A model generated the notes under the pieces. It had not been told where the DNA came from. It did no database searches and was given only the letters and a program-made list of their open reading frames with translations. Below are positions 9,851 to 22,648 of a stretch of 64,000 nt of DNA, piece after piece (positions within the stretch are counted from its first letter, which is position 1; the number at the start of each line of letters is the position of its first letter). The translations under genes were made by a program, and so were the position numbers. The stretch spans positions 248,001 to 312,000 of the forward strand of contig JAVHKY010000018.1 in the NCBI GenBank assembly GCA_035079385.1. Direction: 5' to 3'. Source of the stretch: Aspidiotus rigidus (lineage: Eukaryota; Arthropoda; Insecta; Hemiptera; Diaspididae).

Positions 9851-12500
9851 TAATTTCGAAAATACATCGAGGCGATTTTGATCAAGACTCCCAAAAAAAA
9901 AGAATTCCCGGTCGAATCAACGGTCGCCACGGTTCATCGGGTCGGGTCGATGCTTTAGATATCATCCAATTTTCACTGAGTCAATACTTGAAGTATTCAA
10001 CTAAGAAATTTCCCTCCTCCAATTATTTGGTTGACCCACTTCCAAAGTTTGCTCCCAGATTTGCGGCACCTGATGGTAAGAAGAAATTCCAACGATTTTA
10101 TGACCAATATACTAACCTTCCATAACTTTATTACTACTTCATAAAATTTATAACCCCTTAAAAGGAATTTGATGACTTTTACGATCTGTGGACACCTTGA
10201 AGTCACCTATCAACAACAATTAAGGACTCATAACTTGGGAAGTCGCGTTACATACGGTCTTCTTCTCTAATAACAGAAAGTGTCTCGTCCAACATTGAAT
10301 ACTCTTAGTAAGTCTAGTTGATTACATTCGAATAAGCCACACAATACTCGTATGAACACAAACGTGAATTAGACCTACGTAGTCTCTACATAATACAATA
10401 CAGATTCCACTCTATGACCAACTGCACGAAAAATACTACCGTAACTTACTCGTACAAAACCTACATTTCGAAATGTACACCATATTTACAAGGACTAATC
10501 GTCATCCATTATGTCTCGTACAGCCAGTCGCCACCACGCGGATCAGATTTAACGGTATTACGAGATAATTACGAAAAGATAAGGAAGTCAGAATTTGAAC
10601 AATAGACCGAAAATGGCTCACAACTGTCAACGTTATCCAGCTAGTTGTTTTTTGTTGATTTTAAAAAGAAAATAGTAAACTGCGGAGACGTGTCACAACG
10701 ATACTAATATTATGCCATCTCGTAACGCTGAGAGTTTTTTCTCTATACTATACAGGTGGAACAGCGATACTTTCGCGCTATTATAAAGCAACCGGAATTC
10801 AATCTTCACGCACAATCGCAAACGACGACGACGACGTTTTTTATTCGTTTGTTGGCTTTGATTTAATTAATACGTACGTGAACGACTTTAATGTGGTCTA
10901 AAAGGCTATTTAAAAACTCGGTATGGTGGGTTTTAAGTACATTTTATACGTGTTTGTGGAAATACGCGATCTTTTGAACAGATCAAACTCATAAAAAAAA
11001 AAGGAAAACAACAACAACATAATGTACACAAAAACATAATTAACCAGCATATCTCAAGCACGACTCTATTTACACCTGGCCTCATTTGCCTTATTATCAG
11101 ATCAGAGTACGAGTATTCAGAGTGCGTTGGAGACTTACGTCACATGAAGACTATAAACTCGCTGACAAACTTGTAAGATGCACTGCGCGCAGTTTATATT
11201 TTCAACCGCGTGCTTCAGTCCCAGACAGATGGCTTTTTTTTACGACGTCTACATAAACGAGAAGCCTCGGGGTTAAACAGTGACATGCAAATTTAAAAGA
11301 ATCCTCCACAGCACAATATCTATGGGACTGATTGGCGCTTTAACGAGCAGTTAAGGATTCTAATGAATTCTCTACAAAGATTATACCAGTATTTAATCTG
11401 ATTGTCGAAGGTTTCTTTTTCTTGTTTTTCCAGAATAGAAGAAGATACGAGTACAAAAATAGAATTATCCGAGTATTTTGTCACGCCAACTTGGAGACAA
11501 AGATTCGGAAAAATACAGCGCACAACACACGCATATACGATACGCAAAGAATTCGAACGATTCGTATAAAATGCTAATAGCTAAACGAGATGCGAACGGG
11601 GAGTCGTTCTGCTGAACAGAGTCTCCGTTTAATTTGGTAATCGAATCGGACATTTATGGTGATTTATGTGCGGTGCCGCGTTCGAAAAAAATATACATGC
11701 CGATGCTATATTAACGAAATTGATCATGTGAAAGAATCATCGTCGGGGCGACGTGGAAAAGTTTTTTGGGCCACACCGACGTAAACGTTTCACGGCGAAT
11801 CAATTAGGCAACTTTTTTCTTCCTTAATGATGCGAGCGACGCGGACACCACGACAGCTCCGTGGGCGCTCGAAGCTACGCGAAGATCAAAGTTCCGCGAA
11901 TACTTTCTCGCGACATGAAACTCGTGCTAGCTGACACCAACTTGCGATTGATTCGAGTCGACCATCATAGCGGCTTGTCCTGTCTGACATCATGAAAGTT
12001 TTCGTCATCCTCTTGGTACGTCTATAGAAGAACAGGAGCATCACGAACGGCGTGACGAAGAAAATCATCTTCGCAATATACGTTTCGTTCGTGGTTCTTC
12101 ATCTTGTGTTCGTTAACCTTGTTGCTCGGAAGGTTCACGAAATCAGTTCTAGAGCAAACATAATTGGAATACCACCTCTTCTTCCACGAAATATTACTTT
12201 CTACGGGTGGACGGGAAGCGGGAGAGTTGAAGACTCCGACCTTTGAAACCTCGCACTGAAAAACTTTGTTGAAGCAAATAATTAGAAACGTAACTATTTA
12301 AAATATTACGTTTCTATAAACTATCTTGTTTCAATATTGTCAGCTCGGATTGAAGAGAAAAGAGTTTGGCAGGGTAAAAATGGTCAAGGTGCCCCCGTAC
12401 CAAACTTGACGCATCTTCTTTGCGACGTCAAGGAGCAAAATAAAAATTTTCTTCGATATTTTTTGAGAGGTGTGCCCGTGAGCAGAAAGAAGCACGTACA
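9851..12500. other. No gene recognised
   Basis: Unique-looking sequence with scattered short frames. The frame at 9844-10125 overlaps the end of the TCGA block and has no motif. CpG-rich segments near 11640-12060 carry no identifiable exon. Confidence 0.4.
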
Positions 12501-12505
12501 TTGAA

Positions 12506-12595
12506 TTTCCTGCCGGGCACGGTAACGGACAACGTGAGGCTTGCATTGTCGGAGCCTATCACGTTCGCGTCACTCCGTTACAGTGCCCGGGAAAA
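12506..12595. other. Long GC-rich imperfect hairpin
   Basis: The 17-nt arm at 12513-12529 pairs with 12574-12590 with one mismatch (CCGGGCAC on one side, GTGCCCGG on the other). Inside it, AACGTGAGGCT (12531-12541) pairs with AGCC-TA-TCACGTT (12553-12565) with a 2-nt bulge, leaving a loop of about 11 nt. The outer stem is extended by T/A pairs. Size and shape are compatible with a microRNA-type precursor, or with a small palindromic MITE. No target duplication was recognised, and the 8-against-1 internal loop is unusual for a miRNA. Confidence 0.55.
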
Positions 12596-12599
12596 ACCC

Positions 12600-13800
12600 G
12601 AACGTAAAAGGGTCATTCTGTTGGTCGTAAAGAAGATGCATCAAAACTTCGACAGATCCGATTTGACTAGTAGAAGTTTCTTTAAGATGAGTTTGCGATA
12701 GTATTTTGTCAGTCTGTAACTGGGAGTCAGGTATTGTCGGTGATTCTAAGGAAGCAGGTACTTAATCGACTGAACCTTGTTCTGAGAAACCAACGTGGCT
12801 TGGGATCCAGATGAATAGAACGTAAGAGTTTATTGAGGTGAGGGTGTGAGGTGGTTTCTTTGTACGAGTGTTATTAAAATTTAGGAGGGATTCAAGAGAA
12901 GAAATTGAATATAATTATGAGAAAGAAAAATTAGGAATGTATGAGAGATGAGATAAACAGACAAATTCAGCCATCAATTCGGCTGTGTAAACGGGAGGCT
13001 ATATTTTTTTTATTCATTGAGCCTTTAGTGTCCCGTCATTGGTGTAAGCGTAGGCGGTTCTCTCATTGACCTCTGATCCGTCGAGGATCTTAATTTTTGG
13101 AAATAAGTGTAGGACGAATGGTTTGAGATTTGTTTAGATCTAGTATAAATAAATTTCAAGGTATACGAAAACGAATTTATATTTTGAAAAATTAATCTGA
13201 TTTACTATACATCGAACTTGAGATCTTTTATAGTGAGTAAAATATGTATAACTCCAGGGATGGGGGAGTGTATGGATGGGAAGAAGGGGATTGGAGGAGA
13301 AAGTTCTATTGGGGGCGTGTTCGAGTTGCATCATTGATTGATGGGAGTTGTTAATAGTAAAAACTGAGTTGTATATGGGTAGGCTGAGGTGTTGTGAAAT
13401 ATTTTAAAGGGAGTTTGAGAAATGAGTATGAGTCGACTGTAGAGTAAAGGTGGCTCTCCCGCCTCCGCGCATAAGCTGAGTTTAGTACACGTTCGACATG
13501 CTCCAAGAGCCATTCTGCGAGAGGATGTTTGAATAGGGTCTGGTAATTCTAGAGCGAACTTACTTGCAAGGTCCCCAATTTAGAGGGTAAAGTTCCGCCG
13601 CACCCTTCGTAGGGATGAGATAACCACTTCAAGATTTCAAGAGCGCGCAAGCATTTGGATTTGAGGCACCCAAGCGGCTAGTAGTTTGGATAATGGAGGA
13701 GTAGAGGTGGAGTAGCGGGGGGGTTCTTTTAGCGGGGAACCTGCTATCCCTTTTGTTGGGGGTACTTCCACGAAATTTTCGACCCCTAGCGCGGACGCGA
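12600..13800. other. No gene recognised
   Basis: G-rich on the plus strand, with short minus-strand frames that lack recognisable motifs. No RNA gene seen. Confidence 0.4.
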
Positions 13801-13804
13801 GCGA

Positions 13805-14060
13805 GGTTCGTGACGTCACGAGGTTGATGACGTCACGGAGAGGGGAGGGGTACTTAGAAAAATGTCGACCCTCTCTAGCCATATATGATAGGAAGGGGAC
13901 TTGGAAAAATTTCTACCTCTGAGCTATATATGATAGGAGGGGGACTGGGGAAAATTTCGACTCTCGAGCTATATTATGATAGGAGCGGGATATGGAAAGA
14001 CGACGGGTCCTTGAAATTGCAGCGCGTTCAAGTTGTCACGTCATGATTTTCAGGACTTGG
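13805..14060 (-). repeat. Family M minisatellite copy 2, with two TGACGTCA sites
   Basis: Reverse-oriented units of the ~50-bp family: ATATATGATAGGAGGGGGACTT, GGAAAAATTTCGACTC and GAGCTATATTATGATAGGAG. Immediately upstream, two TGACGTCA palindromes lie at 13811 and 13828, separated by GAGGTTGA. The units are diverged and the copy lacks the CATACGGYGTGCG segment seen in copies 1 and 4. Confidence 0.55.
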
Positions 14061-17000
14061 AAAAACTTCAGGCTCTAGGGGACTCGGGACAGCGGGTTCT
14101 CTGCTGCCATTGAAGTCCTGCAAAAAATCAGAGGCCATTTTTTACTCTCCATGAAGTGATGATAATTATACAGGGTTTCTTAGATCTTTAAAGACTATAA
14201 CTTTTAACCTCATTTAACTTTCATTCTGATTCAGAGATAAGATCACTGTAATTCATTTCTTCTGATTGAAAAATGATTGTGTATTTGACATAAAGCAAGA
14301 GAAAAGTACTTCGTACTCAATATTTTCATCATCGCCTCTCGAAGGGGTTGGGAGGAGGGAGAAATGAAACTAATTTCATTCGAGGACTACCTCGTCATGA
14401 GAAATTCAACGGCGGAGGAAAGGAGAAAAAGAAAAGGAAGAATAAAGAAGTAGAAAACTAATGGAGAAAATTTCATTTACGAGTATAGTGAAAATGTGCA
14501 ATAGGAGCTCCTTTTAGTGAGTAGAGGCGTTGATTGAATGATGATGGCAGGCAACTGACGGGGAAGGAACCATCTGTATGTCCTTCCGACTTCAGGAGAA
14601 CCATTCATGGGACACTTGATCGTTTTTCGTCAACTTTGCCTCCAAGGACCAGAATATAATCTTCAATTCAGAAATCTTCGATCAGATAAATCTAAGATTA
14701 TTCGAATATCAATGCTATTAACTTCATCGCACTCTCAATAGCGAGAAGTGGGGGAATGGTAAATAGTGTTCAAACGCTTAATTAGTATCCAGATCTAATT
14801 ATTTCAGATCGATTCACCACAACTTCGTTTGATAATTGGCGTCCGTTCAGGTCAATCCCGCTTCATGAACTCCGAGTACCGAGAGAAGAGACTAGAAGCA
14901 GATCGTCGAGAAGGTTTGAATTCTCCTCAATCCTATAATAAATGGGTATCTACATGATTCTTTCTCCTCTTCATCAGTCATATTTTTCGCTTTAAAAACT
15001 CTCTTCCTACGACAGCTGTAAAACCTAGCCACCAGCAATCGTTACAAAATCCTACGGTTCGAACTGTAAACTCCTCTGTCCTTCACCTCGACCTAGACTG
15101 TACGTCAGCCTGATTATCATGTAGACCAATATAGCTCCGCGGGAACACCACCGGACCCCTTTGTCATCGCTGACCCGAGTACAAATAAAACGTACAGTTA
15201 CTTCTCCAGCTCAGTGGGTGGACGTCTTCAAACAATGTTTCCGCGTACACATTAGTAATACAAAAAATCTACCGCTTATTGCTGTTACTCGAAACACGAT
15301 TATGATGCATATCTAGATCTCCTTCTGCCTTGTATACCATCGAGCCGATGGCCTACAACTCTCGAAACTAGTACCCAGTAGCCTGTACCTACACTCTCCG
15401 TTATCGCAATAAATTAATGATACATTTTCTATAATACAAGTGGATAAAATGAAAAAAAAAAAAAAATATGTGGTTTTCTCTATTTTGTATTGCAGAATCA
15501 CGTGTTTATTTTCTATTGATTCGGATCTTTTGTAAATCCGGTTTCCGCGAAACAACAAACGCGTTGACTACATCGCTTCTGTGTTTCTTTTTAATATTCA
15601 CATTTGTATACCGTACAGAGTCGATTAATATAGTTCGAAGAATGTTTTATTCGTCTTTATTCCGTTGTCTTTATCTGGCGGCTAAAATGAATTTCACGTC
15701 ATTATTTATAATAACACGAAGACACCATCTTCGCGTAAAAGGTCGTTCGAAGATTTTGCGCGCCAGCTATATAGAGGACCGGCACGCAGAAGGGCGAAAT
15801 GCACGCTCCAGAATACTCCGCGTCTAATGAAGGAAGAAGAAAAAGACACTCTAGCCATAAATCTTGCAACCAATGTCGAGAATTCCAACAATAATAGCAA
15901 AACGAGCTCGACGCGTGTAACGGTCGAATTTCCAAAACAACTTCCAAGTTGAAAAAAAAAAAAAAAAAAAAACGCCGAACAGGAAATCGGCAATGTCTCT
16001 CTAACTGGAATGGTACGTCATTTCAACATCGGGCCCGAACTCCCTAATCCGGATCGATAATTTGTTAGAAAACTGGTGGTCCATTTGAATGAACACCGTC
16101 TAGAGCGCGAAAGGATACACGACGAAAGGTCAAACCACCGGTTATCTAATTTTATTGAAAGCGCGACAACGACAAAGGAAGCAGAAGCTTTTTTCCAAAG
16201 TGCTACACCAACTGACTTATTGGACCGGTACTATATAGTATTCAATTTTTCCACGCTCGTCATACCTTTTACAGAGCCTCCGCGCTATTGCCCATTTTAG
16301 AAGTTATGCATCAACAACCGTTATGGCCAGGAAGACAATAATAATACGCGGTATGTAGAAGAATATTTTATACCGCGGACATACAGACCGCAGTTCCCCA
16401 TCATTTTATTACAGCACTGCCGACGACCGTATTTACAGAGAGACTTCGCGAACTTTTTTGATGCATATCGGTCAACCCTAGTATATAAGTATGAGACTAC
16501 GTACGTACACCTTACCGTATTGCGGTCCGGCAATTTAATTTCGCGAGCTTCGCGTAAGCGGCAAATGGCGTTGAGCCAATATTTTCTCGAAAAATCCTAC
16601 GCAAATATTAATAAACAACCCGGAGACAGCGAACCAGCTTCTGAAGTTCATTGGCTCCTATGGAGGCTCGAACACAGATATTATAGACGACCAGTTTACC
16701 GTGATTACTCGCAATAACGCTCTTTATATTACACGTATTGCATTTTGTGTGACATGAAAATTTCGCGATATGTTTGTTGTTTGTTCCTCTCCTCTTATAT
16801 CTTGGTCGATGGATCTTTTTATTATAATTACATTATACACAGTCAGTCCGGTTTAGGCGAACTCGGCGCAGCGCAGACATTAATAAATCTTATATATAGG
16901 ATGGTGCCAATATTTGTTATATAGGAGAGAGGGAACTTCGCTCCGTGATTCATATAATATAATCGACGCGGTATCTGCATCGAATCCTCTCTCTCTCTCG

Positions 17001-19000
17001 CGCGCCCCATCTTCTTATTAGCGCGTATTAGCGAATTCTATAGACTCGGTCAGCGTTCTAATGTAAATATTTTCATGCTATATAGCTCTCTTCTCATACG
17101 AGAAGGTTGAATAGCTTCGCACATATTGTTTACGCCGATATAACCGATTTCTGACCTATCTACTCGCGTCCGACAAAAGGCCTGGGAATCTATCGCATAT
17201 GTCTGCCAAATCATCGCGTCATATACGACAGGCATAAAAAGGCGCGATAATTACCACAGGCCTACGTTAACACGCCAACACCACCTATTGCAACAGATTT
17301 GAGAGGCGAGTTCGTTAACCAAAGTACATACACGAGTTTCTGTATCGCGAAAGTCGTCGTCGATCACGTATTGATTCGGTTGACAGCGGTGAAAATCGAG
17401 GTGATTATCGAAAGTGCCTGCTACATACCGGCAACATCCAAATTTCAATCCACCGACGACGACGACAAGATATGCATATTAGCCAAGCTTTCATCCAGGA
17501 CCGACTCTCGTATAATACGAGTACACAACCAAACAATAGGCTTGTGGACATCGACATTTATAACCTTGCCAATGCATTTGCAACCGTAGATAAGGCAATC
17601 GAAAGTGAGCCAATTGAGAAAACAAGTCATGAAGATGGTACTGCACTCTACGGTTCACAATCGCATTCCATAGTGCCATAGTTTTTCAAAGGCGAATCGC
17701 CCGAATATAATCATATGCACGCGAAAAAAAAGTTAATCAACTCGCGTATCCATTGTTTCAGAAAAAAGAACCGCGGATCTAGGTATACCTTAACGTGACA
17801 AACGTTCTTCCACAGATTATCATTATGCGCGCAGACTCGACTTCTACTCCTCGCGTCCGTCAAACGATCGCCCCGGCAGGCGGTATCGCGTTCCCTTTCG
17901 CGGAATATAAAACATCGTTTAAATAATCGCGCATCGTTCAATCGTCCGACGATTAATGAGAAAGAGTTTTAAACGTATAAAATAGAGCCATTTAATTCGC
18001 GATCCGCGCGGCTCACCGCTGCGCCACGTCGCTAATGAAACAATAACCGAGAAGAGTAAAGGCGTAATCGCGAACAATCATATCAAAACAGCCCAGTCAA
18101 CCTGTCTTCCGAAGTATATCCAGAGGTCTACGATCCTCCTTCTTTGTACTGTACCGATGATGATGTGAGAGAGGACGAGGAGTCTTTCTGTCGTGCGCGC
18201 ACGAGGGTAATTTGTCTAACGGAATTATGTGCATAATTTCGCGAAACTGGCGTTCGCGAATTCGCTCGCGTCGTGCTCCTTTCGGCCACAAATTATTTTC
18301 TTTTAATACGTTGAAATTTGGTCTTCTTTCTCTTCGCATCGGGGAGGCTGTACGCGGACAGGAAAATGCCGACGACCTCCTCTCTACTTCGTGGACGTGA
18401 GCGTCTTGTCGAGTACCCGTAGAGTACTTCAACACGGTATCCATCGTAATCAACTTGACGGTTTCTATCGCGGTAGAAAGTGTGATCTTGCCTGCGTTTG
18501 GGGAAGGTCAACTCGGGGCCACGAATTCAATTTTTCAAACTTTATGTCAAGTTTGAGATCCACGAACGCCAACAGAGAGAGGAAATTCCACAAAGAAAAT
18601 CGTATAGAATTTAAACTCGAAAGTGAAAACTTTCATCGGATTATAGACACTCAACACTTATCGTGTGAGTGTTTCCTCGATAAACTAAGGCAGGGTTTAA
18701 TTGAAGTGCTAAAAAGAAGGATAGAATAGCAATTTACAAGGCAGTTTTAGCAGTTTCCATTTAACCTTCGGCAAGAACATAAGGTGCTAATAAAAAAAGA
18801 AATCTGGACGTCTAATTTCTTGTGAATATTCCGGACAAAATTACAATACCCTTATGCGACAGATTTGAAAGGATAAACCTCCGCTCAAAAGAGCTTGAGA
18901 CGGTCATTATTTTCAGTTTATGGTAGTCCAGTCTCAGATACACGGTTTTAACCGGAGGCCCAGCAATATACACATATAACAAAAGATGATAGGTAAAGAC
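14061..19000. other. No gene recognised
   Basis: Unique A/T-rich sequence with homopolymer A runs (15452-15466, 15952-15971). Overlapping frames on both strands between 15300 and 18730 have no conserved motif and look like chance frames in CpG-rich DNA. Undetected introns or regulatory DNA cannot be excluded. Confidence 0.4.
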
Positions 19001-19099
19001 CGTTGGACTATGCTGCCCATTGAACGCGCTTGCCCGAAAACTTACCCCAATTTTTCCTTAATGAACAATTTGACAGCTGAAAAGAGGGCAGTGGGGCCA

Positions 19100-19800
19100 T
19101 ATATAAGGGAGTTGGATGTTCACTGACATTATCGTGAACATCTCCAGCAATGTCATCAACCCGTGACATTATCATGATCAACCTTAGAGATTTCATCACC
19201 CTCAATACATATTACACAATTACTTTTTTTGGTGACATTCAACCCGTAACGTAATCATTCCGAATTTCTATGATGTCATCAACTCGTGGCGTCATCCTTC
19301 CAACCTTAAGACACATACACTTTTGCGATGTCATTACCTGCGTCACATTATATAAAAAACACGTTTGCCGTATACCCCCTTCAGAAAAGACTCAGTGACG
19401 TCATCAACCTGGGAGATCACCGTGATTATTTCCTGTGACGTCATCACCCTTGAGACATCCATTTCGGTGACGTTCAACCCCGACCGTGACGTCATCAACT
19501 CGTGACATCATCAGTCCCAATCTGAAGACATGCACTTTTGTGACGTCATTACCTTTGTTGTATATTTCATATGAAAAATGTTTGCCGGGTACAAATCTAT
19601 GTCAACCTGAACCTTGTTGACATCATTAACCTTAACTTTAGGGACATAATCGACCCGTGACATCAGTTTGATCACACGCAGTAACTTTATCGCCTTCAAG
19701 ACGTATCACACAGTACACATTTAGGTGACACTCAACCAGTGACTTCATCATCTCCAACCTCTGTGACGTCATCAACCTGTTTAAAGTCATAATATACAAT
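19100..19800 (+). repeat. TGACGTCATCAACC satellite, block 1
   Basis: Exact or near-exact GTGACGTCATCAACC words recur at about 19395, 19435, 19486, 19539 and 19762, with many diverged copies between. A longer spacer recurs among them: ATGAAAAACACGTTTGCCG, then TACCCCCTTCAGAAAAGAC or TATGTCAACCTGAACCTTG. The array therefore has a short motif and a longer higher-order period of roughly 200-350 bp. TGACGTCA is also the CREB/ATF consensus, but here it is most simply a satellite unit. Confidence 0.7.
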
Positions 19801-19804
19801 AGAA

Positions 19805-20575
19805 TTAACATGGCCCGATATGTTACAGCTTGACATAATCACAGAATACTTAAAGAGTAATCGAAAAAACTGATTGCAATGACCGCAGATAAATAGGAGA
19901 AGATGCGAGATCTTTCAGTTAACAAACCATCATCGGGCAAAGTTAGAATGCCACTAACCCAGTTGCAACTTGTAAAACAGAATACCAACAAGATCAAGAT
20001 TGAACGAGCGAGCCTTCGCAAGGTGACTCAAGCTTTTAGACCAATTCAACTAAACCTTAGTTGGGAAAATACCTGTTGAGTTCAGTAATATTGTCACTAT
20101 TCAGGTAATGCACTATTTCAATAGTTTCCAGCGCAATATGCTTAAAGTAAGAGCTCTGGGTAGCTGACCTTTCCTTGAAACCATGACCACTGGAGATAAG
20201 GTGGTCCGCAAAGGCCAAATCACCTAAATTTCCTTTTCTCTAGGCCTTATGGTGTTCCTCTACTGAAATTCCGAGCTGCGACCTGTCTCACGTATGTATA
20301 TGCCGTTACAGTCCTTGCTCTCCAATCTATATACCCCACTCCTCTCCCCCCGCGGGATGGGGTCCTTTAGCCTAACAAACGAACCCTTTACCTTAGTGAG
20401 GTTATAAAAAGCAGGCCTGAAGCCAAAGGGGAGGAGGACATAAGTCAGCTTGAATGAAAATTCACCCAAAAGCGGGAGCTTGATCCAATGTAGTTTTTTA
20501 TTATAATTATTACAACTTAGATTGCAGGAAAGGGAGGAGGTAGAATCAAGGCTCTTCCTTGTAAGCTTTTACCAT
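19805..20575 (-). pseudogene. Penelope-like element C-terminal remnant (PLE-B copy 2)
   Basis: The minus strand encodes the pre-endonuclease linker and a GIY-YIG domain (20260-20469: LLPFGFRPAFYNLTKVKGSF, then SGVYRLESKDCNGIYIRETG). A frame break follows, then FADHLISSGHGFKERSA and NITELNRYFPN, ending near 20050. The order and spacing match copy 1 (FRPANYNPTTVKGLF, ITVLNTYIP). Homology to copy 1 on the DNA level continues to about 20570 and then stops, so the whole RT is missing (5-prime truncation). The hammerhead-like repeat lies downstream. The copy sits between two blocks of the TGACGTCA satellite and probably inserted into it. Confidence 0.85.
19901..19936 (-). ncRNA. Hammerhead-ribozyme-like core
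   Basis: Minus strand: heptad CCGATGA (19930-19936), stem II GGTT/AACT with a G-U pair and loop TGTT, GAA (19914-19916), then stem III AGAT/ATCT around loop CTCGC. Stem III shares almost no sequence with the copies at 2469 and 3885, yet all four pairs form. As in those copies, stem I is not evident and the heptad has C in place of U4. Confidence 0.4.
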
Positions 20576-20589
20576 CCATTTTATATCAA

Positions 20590-21090
20590 TTTTGTGGCTA
20601 CATACCATTGAATTACAACAAGGAAGTTGTATCAGAAAAAGATTGGAAAATAGGTGAACTTGAAACAAAATTGCATACTGCTCAAAATCAAATGAAACAG
20701 TGCGAGATTACGCCGCCCAGTGATAATCCGATCAGTGTTCGACCAATGTCGCACCAGTGTTGAACCAGTGTCAGACCATCACAGAGGTGTTCCAACAAGA
20801 TCAGAGGTGTACCAAACGGGGGACTATACTACTAAGGTGGTATGTGATATATTTAAAAAGTGGAAAAAGATTGAAATTATTGATTCCAGCTATATACATG
20901 AATACAATATTTTTTTACTAAATCTATTGGAGTCAATTGCTCAAGGAATGAGTTTGCAAACAAAGTGGTAGCGCACAGAAAATCTCCCGCAGTACCAGTG
21001 GATAAACTAAATATATACAACAATGTGGTTGATCCATATTTAACGCACTTTTATAATGCTCTAATGGGCAAACAAATTGAAAATAATTAA
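20590..21090 (+). pseudogene. Unidentified coding-like fragment
   Basis: Open stretches in adjacent frames have protein-like composition: NYNKEVVSEKDWKIGELETK (about 20608-20670), KVVCDIFKKWKKIEIIDSSY in the frame 20720-20971, and ANKVVAHRKSPAVPVDKLN followed by NVVDPYLTHFYNALMGKQIE (about 20955-21088). At least two frameshifts are needed to join them. A short CCAGTG/GACCA repeat sits at 20740-20790. The fragment lies between the truncated PLE and the second satellite block and resembles neither. It could be a captured host exon or an unknown transposon; no family is assigned. Confidence 0.3.
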
Positions 21091-21244
21091 AAATTTTCAA
21101 CACTTCTATTTACAGAATATTTCGCGAAACAGAATTTTTCATATTTTGGTCAAATAAAAAATTTTTCGGACGAAAGTGTTCTGAATTTTTTTTTTTGTGT
21201 AATTTGTCGTCCAGTCAAGTCCTCTTTCTAAATTACTTGCCTTA

Positions 21245-21699
21245 TATATTTTACATGAAAAACACGTTTTCCGGATACCCCCTTATCCATGTCAACCTAA
21301 ACCTTCTTGGCGTCATCAATCAATGACGGTATTGCAATTACCCCCAGTGACGTCAAAACCATATGACGCCATTATTCCGTAATTTCATCACACTCAACCT
21401 CAAGACATTTACACTTATGTGACGTCATTACCTTCAAAAATACTATACATGTTTGTGAGGTCTTCAAACCGTGACGTCATCTTCCCTAGCTTCAATGACG
21501 TCATCAACCCAGGACATCATCACACTTTTATCTTGGTGACTTCATTACCCTTTGAGAACATCACCTCTAACCTTGGGACGTTTATATTTTTGTGACGCCA
21601 TCATCAGCATTATGCGAAAAAAACATTTGCCGAGAACCCCCTTCCAAAAGACGTATATATGTCGACCTCTCAACCTTTTTGACGTCATCGCCCCTCAAA
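21245..21699 (+). repeat. TGACGTCATCAACC satellite, block 2
   Basis: Same unit and spacer as block 1: ACATGAAAAACACGTTTTCCG then ATACCCCCTTATCCATGTCAACC at 21250-21300, TGACGTCAT words at 21419, 21471, 21493 and 21679, and a second spacer (AAACATTTGCCG) near 21620. The block is cut at 21699 by the Helitron. Confidence 0.7.
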
Positions 21700-22648
21700 T
21701 CTAATATATAAAGCAGAAAGTTTGTCCGTCTGTCTGTCGTCCTGTCCGTTTATAACTCGAGAACTACTGGGCCGATCACTTTCAAACTTTCAGGATATAT
21801 TGTCCTCATCCCAGAGCAGCACATAGACTCATAAAAATAAAAATTTGACGGGGAGGTGCTGAGTAATTTCAAAAAAGGGCGAAAACAATGACTTTTTTCA
21901 ATATAAAAAAACGTGGTCGTGTAGCTTGCCATGTACGTTAGACCTACGCGCGTTGAGTGGCGCAGTTTCGAGAATTGAATTATTGTGATAACTCGAGTAT
22001 AACTCATTTTTATGAAAAATTGAAGAGAACAAAAATTGTAGCCCCTGTAATTTCCTTTCGAATGAGCCCGGTTCCAGATTTTTAGGAGGAAATTTTGTGA
22101 CTACAGTATTCGCTGTACTTCCATACTAAGCAAGTTATTTTATTCACAGTTTTAAAAACACCTACATAAAGGATTTTACATCCGGTATCTCATACAAGAA
22201 CCAATGTCTAGACACGGTGCGCACTGCGTATGGGCTAGCGGAAATTACCCTTTTTTTTACCTGTTGTCCGTGTGTTCTCTTAGGGACTGGCAAAATGTCA
22301 ATGGATTTGTCTGTATTCTGCTGCGATACAGGCTTCACGCGTCAGCTCTCAAGTGAATTAGTGTGTAAAAAATTTAATTTGGTGATTTTATTTTTGTGCG
22401 ACTCGGAACTTTGATATATTTTTATAAGTACAGTCGCAGTTTTTGGTGTCTATTTTCTTATTTTTGAACTGAATAGTTGTGAATTTTGCAAAACTCTTTC
22501 CACTGTTTCTTTTTTAAAAATTCATCTGAATTCCAAGATACCTACAAAACACATATACCTACAAGATACAGATACCTATAAAACACAGATATCTACTCAA
22601 CACACAGCTAGCGGTCAGGCGCGCCGGAGGCGCGTCGCCAACCGCTAG
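21700..22648 (+). mobile_element. Non-autonomous Helitron, complete-looking
   Basis: The 5-prime end reads TCTAATATATAAAGC and is followed by ACTCGAGAACTACTGGGCCG, typical of insect Helitron heads. The 3-prime end has a GC-rich hairpin (CGCGCC-GGA-GGCGCG, about 22619-22634) and terminates in CTAG (22645-22648). The flanking bases are A before TC and T after CTAG, as expected for insertion between A and T without target duplication. It contains about four AGATACCTACAAAACACA-like units at 22535-22600. There is no Rep/helicase frame, so it would need a helper. It interrupts the TGACGTCA satellite, which resumes at 22649. Confidence 0.85.

Noticed and set aside
15452..15971. Poly-A runs as retroposon tails
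   Set aside because: No element body, polarity or target duplication beside either run.
19100..21699. TGACGTCATC array as a CRISPR array
   Set aside because: Units are diverged and irregularly spaced, with no constant repeat and unique spacers, and the genome is eukaryotic.
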